Positions 1 to 5,510 of a stretch of DNA of 5,510 nt are shown here, piece after piece. A model generated the notes under the pieces. The model was not told the origin of the DNA, ran no database searches, and saw nothing but the letters and a program-made list of their open reading frames with translations. The DNA is taken from positions 1-5,510 of the forward strand of contig JAUYIV010000304.1 of assembly GCA_030688105.1 (NCBI GenBank). Reading direction: 5' to 3'. This DNA is from Actinomycetota bacterium. Lineage in GTDB: Bacteria > Actinomycetota > Acidimicrobiia > Spongiisociales > UBA11373. Position numbers and translations under genes: made by a program. Positions within the stretch are counted from its first letter, which is position 1, and every line of letters starts with the position of its first letter.

Positions 1-283
1 GGGCGCGGTCGACCTCCTCCGGGGTGATCAGGACGGTGGTCGATACGCCCACCCTTCCCGACGAGGAGATCTCCAGGGAGAACGCGGCGGCGGCCTCGTT
101 GTCGGGCAGATCGGCGATCAGGACGACGTCCGCGTCACCGAAGGCGAAGTAGAACGCCTCGACCGTGCCGCCGAGGTTGGCGATCGCAGAGGTGACGACG
201 TCGCGCCGCGCGGTGCCGCCCTCGGCGATGATGCCGGCGACTCCCTCCGCGGAGAGCGACGCCTCGAACATGTACTTGGGCAT
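1..283 (-). CDS. GYD domain-containing protein (3' end beyond window)
   Basis: This is a small protein of the GYD family, whose biochemical role is not established; members are usually about 90 to 110 residues with a ferredoxin-like alpha/beta fold. The 94 visible codons start MPKYMFEASLSAEGVAGIIA, continue with EGGTARRDVV, then a central segment FYFAFGDADVVLIADLPDN at about residues 44-62, and end near TTVLITPEEVDRA. The opening, the FGDxDV segment and the closing VLxTPEE are features I recognise from this family. The ATG at 281-283 is preceded by a strong Shine-Dalgarno sequence. The C-terminus, probably only a few residues, lies past the left edge. It sits 58 bp after aroF on the same strand. 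It may be read through from the trp transcript, but it has its own strong ribosome binding site and no obvious link to tryptophan synthesis. The family call is firm; no function is claimed. Confidence 0.85.
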   Translation of the reverse strand, partial: MPKYMFEASLSAEGVAGIIAEGGTARRDVVTSAIANLGGTVEAFYFAFGDADVVLIADLPDNEAAAAFSLEISSSGRVGVSTTVLITPEEVDRA

Positions 284-290
284 CGGCAGT

Positions 291-297
291 CCCTCCT
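291..297 (-). promoter_or_regulatory. Strong Shine-Dalgarno site of the GYD gene
   Basis: The minus strand reads AGGAGGG, then seven bases (ACTGCCG), then the ATG at 283. This is a near-perfect anti-16S match at good spacing, and it fixes the start of the GYD gene. It is clearly stronger than the sites before the trp genes, which suggests that this gene is translated independently rather than by coupling. Confidence 0.8.
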
Positions 298-341
298 CGT
301 GATGAGCCCCGAATCTACGCCGTTGCCCGGGTGCGTGACGT

Positions 342-1376
342 TCATGGTTCGACGAGCGCGGGTGCCACCCGGCGGCCCATGGCCAGAGCGATGCCTCGCA
401 GCTGGTCCATGGTCTCGCTGAAGCCGTCGATGGTGAGGCTCTGTCTTCCGTCGCTGAGGGCGGCCTCGGGCCGGTCGTGGACCTCGACGAGGATCCCATC
501 GGCTCCGACGGCGACCGCGGCGCGCGCCAGATCGGGCACCAGGCTCCGTTCCCCGGCGGCGTGGCTCGGGTCGACGATCACCGGGAGGTGGGACCGCTGC
601 TTGAGCACGGGGACCGCGGAGATGTCGAGCGTGTTCCGGGTGGCGGTCTCGAAGGTCCTGATCCCTCGCTCGCAGAGCACGACCCGCGAGTTGCCCGCCG
701 ATACCACATACTCGGCGGCCAGGAGCAGCTCCTCGACGGTCGAAGAGATCCCTCGCTTCAACAACACCGGGCGCTCCTGCTCCCCCGCCGCCGAGAGCAG
801 GCGGAAATTCTGCATGTTGCGCGCCCCCACCTGGAGCATGTCGGCGTAGCGCCCCACCAGGCCGACATCCTCGGGAGCGACCACTTCGGTCACCACCGGC
901 AGCCCGGTCTCGGCCCCCACTTGCGCCAGGAGGGCGAGACCCTCCTCTCCCAGCCCCTGGAAGCTGTACGGCGAGCTGCGCGGCTTGAAGGCGCCGCCGC
1001 GCAGCATGCGGGCTCCGGCCGCCGAGACCGCGGTGCCCACGGCCCGCATCTGTGCGGCGCTCTCCACCGAGCACGGTCCGGCCATCACCACGATCTCGTT
1101 TCCCCCGATCACGACGTCACCCACCCGAACCTCGGTCGTGTCGGGGTGGTGCTCTCTGGAGACATGGGGATACGGCGGCGCCACCGCCCTGATCTCGATC
1201 ACACCGGGCATGGCGCCGATCGTCTCGGCGAGGGCCTGGGCCTCGGCGTCGATGAGGCCGATGTGGGTCTCGTCGCCGACGACGCTCACCAGCAGCCGGC
1301 CGCCTCTCGCCTCGATGAGGCGAACGACCGCGGCCTTGTCTCTCAGCGAGCAGCCGGGGCCGAGCACGACGATCAC
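342..1376 (-). CDS. aroF: 3-deoxy-7-phosphoheptulonate (DAHP) synthase, type I-beta, with N-terminal regulatory domain
   Basis: This cytoplasmic enzyme condenses phosphoenolpyruvate with erythrose 4-phosphate to DAHP, the first step of the shikimate pathway. The 344 residues match the Thermotoga/Bacillus-type I-beta architecture. Residues 1 to about 70 (MIVVLGPGCS onward) resemble the ferredoxin-like regulatory domain, which in Thermotoga mediates feedback inhibition by aromatic amino acids. A TIM barrel follows. Visible catalytic signatures are AGPCSVE (metal ligand Cys102), LRGGAFKPRSSPYSFQG (125-141), QVGARNMQNF (182-191), LLKRG (205-209), CERGIRTFE (235-243), DPSHAAG (His272), VEVH (Glu298) and LSDG (Asp309). 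All the expected metal ligands are present, so it should be active. The start is a GTG that overlaps the trpA TGA in a GTGA tetranucleotide, with GAGGTG at 1387-1382 as a plausible ribosome binding site. Placement directly after trpA links entry into the pathway to tryptophan synthesis. Whether the effector here is Tyr, Phe or Trp cannot be read from the sequence. Confidence 0.96.
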   Translation of the reverse strand: MIVVLGPGCSLRDKAAVVRLIEARGGRLLVSVVGDETHIGLIDAEAQALAETIGAMPGVIEIRAVAPPYPHVSREHHPDTTEVRVGDVVIGGNEIVVMAGPCSVESAAQMRAVGTAVSAAGARMLRGGAFKPRSSPYSFQGLGEEGLALLAQVGAETGLPVVTEVVAPEDVGLVGRYADMLQVGARNMQNFRLLSAAGEQERPVLLKRGISSTVEELLLAAEYVVSAGNSRVVLCERGIRTFETATRNTLDISAVPVLKQRSHLPVIVDPSHAAGERSLVPDLARAAVAVGADGILVEVHDRPEAALSDGRQSLTIDGFSETMDQLRGIALAMGRRVAPALVEP

Positions 1377-2155
1377 GCGGGCACCTCGCCGTTCCTGAGC
1401 CCTCTGAGAAACTCCCCCGGATCCTCACCGCCCTCGATCACCTCGATCAGCGCGCTCCCCACCACCACGCCGTCCACCAATCGAGCCACCGCGGCCACCT
1501 GGCGGCGGCTCCTGATCCCGAACCCGGCGAGAACGGGAAGCCTCGCGGCGCGTTTCACCCTCGCCAGGTGGTCGAGATCGCCCGGATCCAGGTCGACCTG
1601 GCCGGTGACACCGGTGGTGGTCACCGCGTAGACGAAGCCGGCACTGGCGGCGGTGAGTCGTTGGAGCCGCGGCGGCGGCGTGGTCGGCGCCACCATCTGC
1701 ACCAGCGCCCGGGAGCCCGGCGCCAGGGCCTCCCGGATCGGCTCGCTCTCCTCGAGCGGCAGGTCGGGGACGATCAGCCCCGCGACGCCCGACCGGGCGA
1801 GCGAGGAGGCCAAGCGCTCGAGCCCGTGGATCAAGAAGGGGTTGTAGTAGCCCATGAGGAGCAGCGGCGCCTCGAGATGGCGATGCTCGGCCTCGAGCAG
1901 ATCGAAGATCCACTCCAGGGTCACGCCGGCACTCAGCGCCGCCCGGTTCGAGGCCTGGATGGTGAGCCCGTCGGCCATCGGGTCGGTGAAGGGCACACCC
2001 ACCTCCACGAGGTCGGCGGCGGCGGCGACCGATCTCAGGATCTCGGGAAAGGCCTGGCGACTGGGAAAGCCCGCGGTCACGTAGGCGCAGAGCGCCGGGC
2101 CCGCCGACGCCTCGATGGCCGCGGTGATCGCCGCCGCTCCGGAGCCCTCAGACAT
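1373..2155 (-). CDS. trpA: Tryptophan synthase alpha chain
   Basis: The alpha subunit cleaves indole-3-glycerol phosphate to indole and glyceraldehyde 3-phosphate and passes indole through a tunnel to TrpB. The 260-residue length is normal for the family. AYVTAGFP (24-31) opens the barrel. The catalytic acids are in VEVGVPFTDPMADG: Glu51 (Glu49 in Salmonella) and Asp62 (Asp60). GLIVPDLPLEE (126-136), GFVYAVTTTGVTG (173-185, with Tyr176 and the loop-6 threonine), LAGFGI (209-214) and DGVVVGSAL (228-236) form the rest of the active site and phosphate pocket. A small departure is Leu64 where DGP is usual. I chose the ATG at 2155, giving MSEGSG, over the in-frame codon at 2227. The longer version would add 24 residues that are only a frame-shifted copy of the trpB C-terminal coding DNA. 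With this start it overlaps trpB by 8 bp (ATGTCTGA). It ends in a GTGA overlap with aroF. Confidence 0.96.
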   Translation of the reverse strand: MSEGSGAAAITAAIEASAGPALCAYVTAGFPSRQAFPEILRSVAAAADLVEVGVPFTDPMADGLTIQASNRAALSAGVTLEWIFDLLEAEHRHLEAPLLLMGYYNPFLIHGLERLASSLARSGVAGLIVPDLPLEESEPIREALAPGSRALVQMVAPTTPPPRLQRLTAASAGFVYAVTTTGVTGQVDLDPGDLDHLARVKRAARLPVLAGFGIRSRRQVAAVARLVDGVVVGSALIEVIEGGEDPGEFLRGLRNGEVPA

Positions 2156-3365
2156 GATGCGCCCCGTCTGCCAGCACCGCGAGGTCCTTGTCCCCCCGTC
2201 CGGACAGGCCGACCACGACGCGGCCACCCCGGTTGCGTCCGGCCCATCGCTTGGCGCCCGCCAGGGCGTGCGCCGACTCCAGCGCCGGGAGGATGCCCTC
2301 GGCGGCGCTGCACTCTCGAAGTGCCTCGAGCGCCTCCCGGTCGGTCACCGACTCGTAGCGGGCCCGCCCCAGGTCGCGGAGCAGGGCATGCTCGGGCCCG
2401 ACCCCTGGGTAGTCGAGGCCGGGGGCGATCGAATGGGTCTCCACGATTTGGCCGTGCGCATCCTGGAGCAGCGGCGTCATCGCTCCGTGCAGCACCCCGG
2501 TGGTTCCCCTCGCCAGGCTGGCCGAGTGCGGATCGCCCTCACCGCCTCGACCACCGGCTTCGATGCCGAGCAGCTCGACGCCTTCGTCGGCGAGGAACCC
2601 GCGGAACAGTCCGATCGAGTTCGACCCGCCCCCCACACAGGCGACGGCCACGTCAGGCAGCCCCCCGGCCCGGACCACCTGCTCCCGGGCCTCCTCACCG
2701 ATCACGGTCTGCAGCCGGCGCACCAGCCACGGGTAGGGGTGGGGACCGACCACCGATCCCAGCAGGTAATACGTGCCCACCGGGTCGGCGACCCAGGCAC
2801 GAAAGGCCTCGTCGATGGCGGCTCGCAGCGTCTGGTCCCCGGCCTCCACCAGGCGCACCTCGGCGCCGAGCAGCCGCATCCGCTCCAGGTTCGGTGCTTG
2901 ACGGCGGGCATCGACCGCTCCCATGAAGATGGTGCACGGCAATCCGACCCGGGCCGCGGCCGCCGCCGTGGCCACCCCGTGCTGGCCCGCCCCGGTCTCA
3001 GCGACGATCCGCTTGGCACCGAGCCGCCGGGCGATCAGCGCCTGGCCCACCGCGTTGTTGATCTTGTGTGCCCCGGTGTGGCAGAGGTCTTCCCGCTTCA
3101 GGAACAGCGCCACCCCCCATGCCTCTCCGAGCGAGCCGGCCGCAGTCAGCGGCGTCGGCCGTCCCACGAAGTCCCGCAACTCACCGGCCAGCTCGGCGAG
3201 GAACCCCTCGTCGGCGAGCAGCTCCACCGATCGGCGCTCCAGCTCGATGAGGATCTCCATCAGCGTCTCGGGGACGTACCGGCCCCCGTAGGGCCCAAAG
3301 CGTCCCGCCGGGGGCGGACCGCCTTCGATGAGGTCGCGCAGGCTCGTGGCGATCGGTGTCGTCAT
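2148..3365 (-). CDS. trpB: Tryptophan synthase beta chain
   Basis: This PLP enzyme joins indole and L-serine to make tryptophan, working as an alpha2-beta2 complex with TrpA. The 405 residues are the usual length for the classical TrpB1 type. FGPYGGRYVPETLM (23-36) is the standard opening. KREDLCHTGAHKINN carries the PLP lysine Lys101. AETGAGQHGVATA (122-134) carries the catalytic Glu123 (Glu109 in Salmonella). GPHPYP (207-212), the PLP-phosphate loop VGGGSNS (244-250), GLDYPGVGPEH (316-326, with Asp318), EGILPALESAHAL (from Glu356) and LSGRGDKD (387-394) are all present, so every key residue expected for activity is visible. The ATG overlaps the trpF stop as ATGA. GGGGA lies eight bases before the start, but coupling to trpF translation is the more obvious route of initiation. 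It is followed immediately by trpA, the usual order for this complex. Confidence 0.98.
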   Translation of the reverse strand: MTTPIATSLRDLIEGGPPPAGRFGPYGGRYVPETLMEILIELERRSVELLADEGFLAELAGELRDFVGRPTPLTAAGSLGEAWGVALFLKREDLCHTGAHKINNAVGQALIARRLGAKRIVAETGAGQHGVATAAAAARVGLPCTIFMGAVDARRQAPNLERMRLLGAEVRLVEAGDQTLRAAIDEAFRAWVADPVGTYYLLGSVVGPHPYPWLVRRLQTVIGEEAREQVVRAGGLPDVAVACVGGGSNSIGLFRGFLADEGVELLGIEAGGRGGEGDPHSASLARGTTGVLHGAMTPLLQDAHGQIVETHSIAPGLDYPGVGPEHALLRDLGRARYESVTDREALEALRECSAAEGILPALESAHALAGAKRWAGRNRGGRVVVGLSGRGDKDLAVLADGAHHV

Positions 3366-3979
3366 GCCGTCATTCCCCGCTCCGCCTCCCGGACCGCGGC
3401 GACGAACGCCCGAATCAGGCCGGCATCCTTGACGCCGAGCCTCGACTCGACGCCACTGCTCACGTCCACCCCGAAGGGCCGGGCCGTCCGAATCGCATCC
3501 CCGACGTTCTCCGGGGTGAGGCCGCCGGCCAGAATCATCCGCCCCCGCTCTCCGACGCCCCGGGCCCGCCGCCAGTCCACCGCCTCACCCATCCCGCTGC
3601 GGGCGCCCTCATAGACGAACCTCGCCGCGGTGCCGACGGCCAGGTGGGCGTCGATCGAGGCCTCGATGCCGGGAGCCTCGCGGAACACCGGGAGATGGCG
3701 CGCCCCGGCGTCATCGAGCCGGGCATCGTGCTCGGCCTGGACGAGATCCGGTTCGAATTCGCGCAACAGCGCCTCCATCTCCTCCGGGCCGGGGTGCCGC
3801 AACACCGCCACCCGCTCGACGCCGCCCGGGATCCCGACGACGATGGCCGATGCCTCTGCCGGCGTCACCCGGCGCACCGACTCGGCCATGACGAAGCCGA
3901 GTGCGTCCGCACCGGCGACGACGGCCGCCAGGGCGGTCTCGGCGTCGCGGATGCCACAGATCTTCACATGCACCCTCAT
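3362..3979 (-). CDS. trpF: Phosphoribosylanthranilate isomerase, divergent
   Basis: It catalyses the Amadori rearrangement of N-(5'-phosphoribosyl)anthranilate to CdRP, the substrate of TrpC. The 205 residues form a single (beta/alpha)8 barrel of normal length. The N-terminus MRVHVKICGIRDAETALAA has the catalytic Cys8 in KICG. GFVMAESVRRVTPAEA (28-43) matches the usual GFxxxxSxRxV segment. The C-terminal phosphate-binding parts are intact: LAGGLTPENV (150-159), GVDVSSGVE (170-178) and GVKDAGLI. Two central motifs differ. The LHG of the usual VQLHG is replaced in VQAEHD (80-85), and the general-acid Asp of the LLD motif is Glu124 in VYEGARSGMGEAVDW. The spacing to the following DW (11 residues from acid to Asp135) matches the E. 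coli domain as I recall it, so Glu124 probably takes the Asp role. The start ATG overlaps the trpC TGA as ATGA. I see no good Shine-Dalgarno site, so translation probably depends on coupling. Position between trpC and trpB supports the call. Confidence 0.93.
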   Translation of the reverse strand: MRVHVKICGIRDAETALAAVVAGADALGFVMAESVRRVTPAEASAIVVGIPGGVERVAVLRHPGPEEMEALLREFEPDLVQAEHDARLDDAGARHLPVFREAPGIEASIDAHLAVGTAARFVYEGARSGMGEAVDWRRARGVGERGRMILAGGLTPENVGDAIRTARPFGVDVSSGVESRLGVKDAGLIRAFVAAVREAERGMTA

Positions 3980-4800
3980 CGCGCCAACCCGGTCGAAACC
4001 GCGGTCTCGCCGGCGGCGATCAGCCGCCGCACCGTCGCCGCGGGGTCCCCGCTGGTGGCCACCGCGGTGCCGACGAGCGCGAGGCGATACCCCGCGAGGG
4101 CGGCGCCCATGGCGTCTCCGGCCGTGGCGATCCCGCTCTCCGCCACCGCCGGCAGGCGGTCGGGGAGGAGCGGGGCGAGCCGGGCGTGCCTCCGCCGATC
4201 CACCTCGAGGGTGGCCAGGTCGCGGGCGTTCACCCCCACGAGCACGGCCCGGTCGAAGACCGCCGCGGCCGACTCCAGATCCGACTCGTCGAACACCTCG
4301 ACCAGGGCGAACATCCCCAGCCCGATGACCAGGTCGGTCATCTCGACGAGGAGGGACGACTTCACGATCCTGGCGATGAGAAGCACCCCGGATGCCCCCG
4401 CGGCCCTCGCCTCGACGACCTGGATCGGGTCGACCAGGAAGTCCTTGCGCATCACCGGCAGATCCACCGCGGCCGAGACCGCCTCGAGATGTTCGACCGC
4501 CCCAGCAAAGACCGATGGCTCGGTCAGCACGGACAATGCCACGCACCCCGAGCCGGCCAGCGATGTGGCGATGCGCAGCACGGCCTCCCCGGAATCGGCG
4601 TGCGGCACCAGCTCGCCATCCGATGGGCTCGCCAGCTTCGGCTCGGCGATGAGGTCGAACCCCGTGTCGGAGAGCTCCAGAGGCCGCGCCGGAGCGGCGG
4701 CTCGGGCCCGCGCCATCAGCCGCGACTCACCCGGCGACTCGGTGACGCCATCGGCCCGGAGGCGACTCGATGCCGCCATCGCGGCCAGGAAGTCAGCCAC
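3976..4800 (-). CDS. trpC: Indole-3-glycerol-phosphate synthase
   Basis: It closes the indole ring by decarboxylating and dehydrating CdRP to indole-3-glycerol phosphate, the TrpA substrate. The 274 residues are a stand-alone TrpC of normal to slightly long length, not fused to TrpF. The N-terminus MADFLAAMAASSRLRA is typical. Conserved catalytic positions by comparison with the Sulfolobus and E. coli enzymes: Glu53 and Lys55 in AEPKLASPS, the LSVLTE strand (89-94), Lys119 in RKDF, Glu168 in LVEV, Asn191 in VGVNARDL, and Glu221-Ser222 in AESGI. The acid-base set is complete. The GTG at 4800 was chosen because the protein then opens with the family N-terminus and GGAG lies seven bases upstream. 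A reading back to 5067 would run through trpD in the wrong frame. An internal ATG at 4779 would lose the first helix. It overlaps trpD by 8 bp (GTGGCTGA) and trpF by 4 bp. Confidence 0.95.
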   Translation of the reverse strand: MADFLAAMAASSRLRADGVTESPGESRLMARARAAAPARPLELSDTGFDLIAEPKLASPSDGELVPHADSGEAVLRIATSLAGSGCVALSVLTEPSVFAGAVEHLEAVSAAVDLPVMRKDFLVDPIQVVEARAAGASGVLLIARIVKSSLLVEMTDLVIGLGMFALVEVFDESDLESAAAVFDRAVLVGVNARDLATLEVDRRRHARLAPLLPDRLPAVAESGIATAGDAMGAALAGYRLALVGTAVATSGDPAATVRRLIAAGETAVSTGLAR

Positions 4801-5510
4801 GCGCCCGCTCCGTGAGCCGGTCGAGAAGTCGCCGGGCGGCGCCATCGTCGATCGCGGCGGCAGCGCGGGCCAGGCCGTGCTCCGCGTCCTCGCCAAAGAG
4901 CCGGAGCGCCAGTGCCGCTCCGAGGAGGACGGCATCCCGATGGGGCCCTCGCTCGCCATCGAGGACGTGGCGAAGCCGGCCGGCATTGTGCCCGGCGTCA
5001 CCGCCCTCGAGGTCGGCCGCCGCGCAGCGGGGAACCCCGAAGTCGGCCGGGTCCTCAATGGACTCACCGATCGATCCAGGGGTGACGTCGAACAGGTGGT
5101 AGGGGCCCACCGGCGGTGGGGCGTCCCATCCCGGCTCGCCGTGGATCACGAATGCCCGCTCGATGGGCATGCCGGAGAGCGTCATCGCCATCATTCGGGC
5201 GGTGGCCAGGTCGTAGGCGCCGATGACATGGAACGGTGGGGCTGCCGGGTTGGCGAGCGGCCCGGCGAGATTGAAGATCGTCCGAAACCCGAGGGCGCGG
5301 CGCACCGGGGCAATCGCCTTCATCGCCGGGTGGTACGACGGTGCGAACAGGAACGTGAACCCGGTCTGCGAGAACACCTCCCCGGCCCGCGTCGCCTCCC
5401 AGGGCAGGTCGAGGCCCAGCGCCTCGAGCACGTCGGCGCTGCCGCTCCGGCTGGAGATCGACCGGTTCCCGTGCTTGATGACGGGGACCCCGGCGGCGGC
5501 GGCGACGATG
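4793..5510 (-). CDS. trpD: Anthranilate phosphoribosyltransferase (5' end beyond window)
   Basis: It transfers the phosphoribosyl group of PRPP to anthranilate, giving the TrpF substrate. The window holds the C-terminal 238 residues. The family is usually about 340 long, so roughly the first 100 residues, including the PRPP-binding GTGGD motif, lie past the right edge. Visible signatures are VIKHGNRSISSRSGSADVLE near the cut end, FLFAPSYHPAMK, APVRRALGFRTIFN, GPLANPA, VIHGEPGWDA and GGDAGHNAGRLRHVLDG. Together these are diagnostic of TrpD and separate it from the related nucleoside phosphorylases. Most of the conserved sites are present, but in the metal-binding Asp-Glu pair that follows VxHGxxG the Glu is Ala (codon 5122-5120, GCC), while the Asp is kept. 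The gene ends in TGA, overlapping the trpC GTG by 8 bp. A partial GTG-initiated reading from 5431 is not the true start, because the family motifs continue upstream of it to the window edge. Confidence 0.95.
   Translation of the reverse strand, partial: IVAAAAGVPVIKHGNRSISSRSGSADVLEALGLDLPWEATRAGEVFSQTGFTFLFAPSYHPAMKAIAPVRRALGFRTIFNLAGPLANPAAPPFHVIGAYDLATARMMAMTLSGMPIERAFVIHGEPGWDAPPPVGPYHLFDVTPGSIGESIEDPADFGVPRCAAADLEGGDAGHNAGRLRHVLDGERGPHRDAVLLGAALALRLFGEDAEHGLARAAAAIDDGAARRLLDRLTERARG
4808..4811 (-). promoter_or_regulatory. Ribosome binding site supporting the trpC GTG start
   Basis: The minus strand reads GGAG, then seven bases (CGGGCGC), then the GTG at 4800. The site lies inside the trpD coding end. 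It supports GTG at 4800 over the ATG at 4779 as the trpC start. The match is short, so coupling with trpD termination probably contributes. Confidence 0.5.

Noticed and set aside
284..341. Possible promoter or terminator between aroF and the GYD gene (TAGATT as a -10-like box, a CCCGGG palindrome)
   Set aside because: No -35-like partner at sensible spacing, no stable stem followed by a T-run, and a six-base palindrome is expected by chance at this GC content.
2156..2227. Longer trpA starting at 2227
   Set aside because: The extra 24 residues are the trpB C-terminal DNA read out of frame and do not resemble TrpA. The ATG at 2155 gives the normal length.
3078..3080. Cys95 in the TrpB segment KREDLCHTGAHK, where Asn is common
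   Set aside because: The position varies among working TrpB proteins (Leu in Salmonella), and the PLP lysine and all other key residues are intact.
477..3614. Long open frames on the plus strand, including 477-1631, 1568-2926 and 2115-3614 (up to 499 codons)
   Set aside because: They lie opposite clear aroF, trpA, trpB and trpF genes, have Arg/Pro/His/Gly-rich products with no recognisable domain, and are expected when very GC-rich genes leave few stop codons in other frames.
3980..4546. N-terminal extension of the trpF frame back into trpC, suggesting a fused or longer protein
   Set aside because: The upstream part is Arg/Gly-rich shadow sequence of trpC. The TrpF family start MRVHVKICG coincides with an ATGA overlap with the trpC stop at 3976.
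3901..4815. Plus-strand open frame of 304 codons opposite trpC
   Set aside because: Same cause: its product is low-complexity Arg/Gly/His-rich sequence, and the minus strand encodes a complete TrpC with all catalytic residues.
5489..5504. Short GCC/GGC triplet run near the right edge
   Set aside because: It encodes an Ala run (AAAAG) within the trpD coding sequence and fits the base composition. It is not an independent repeat element.

Overview
This is an ordinary but very compact aromatic amino-acid biosynthesis operon. Every real gene lies on the minus strand, so the operon reads from the right edge of the window to the left. The DNA is very GC-rich, with G/C dominating third codon positions, GTG starts mixed with ATG, and every complete gene ending in TGA. 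The protein style (for example VGVNARDL in TrpC, a GYD-domain protein, Ala/Gly/Arg-rich sequences) suggests a high-GC actinobacterial-type genome, perhaps Acidimicrobiia- or Thermoleophilia-like. That placement is an inference from style, not from any marker gene.

Layout in transcription order: trpD (anthranilate phosphoribosyltransferase, its start beyond the right edge), trpC (indole-3-glycerol-phosphate synthase), trpF (phosphoribosylanthranilate isomerase), trpB and trpA (tryptophan synthase beta and alpha), then aroF, a type I-beta DAHP synthase with an N-terminal ferredoxin-like regulatory domain. The six genes are joined by five overlapping junctions of 8, 4, 4, 8 and 4 bp, so the block is probably one transcript with translational coupling. 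After a 58-bp gap with no convincing terminator comes a small GYD-domain gene with its own strong ribosome binding site. It runs off the left edge.

Together trpD, C, F, B and A perform every step from anthranilate to tryptophan. aroF catalyses the first step of the shikimate pathway, which supplies the chorismate from which anthranilate is made. Anthranilate synthase (trpE/trpG) is not in the window and may lie upstream, beyond the right edge. No leader peptide, attenuator or T-box can be seen because the operon's 5' end is missing.

I found no mobile element, CRISPR array, RNA gene or unknown multi-gene system. The points worth a second look are at residue level: a Glu where TrpF normally has its catalytic Asp, along with loss of the LHG motif, and an Ala in place of the Glu of the TrpD metal-binding Asp-Glu pair. 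The arrangement itself (aroF coupled to the end of the trp genes, followed by a GYD gene) is also of some interest.
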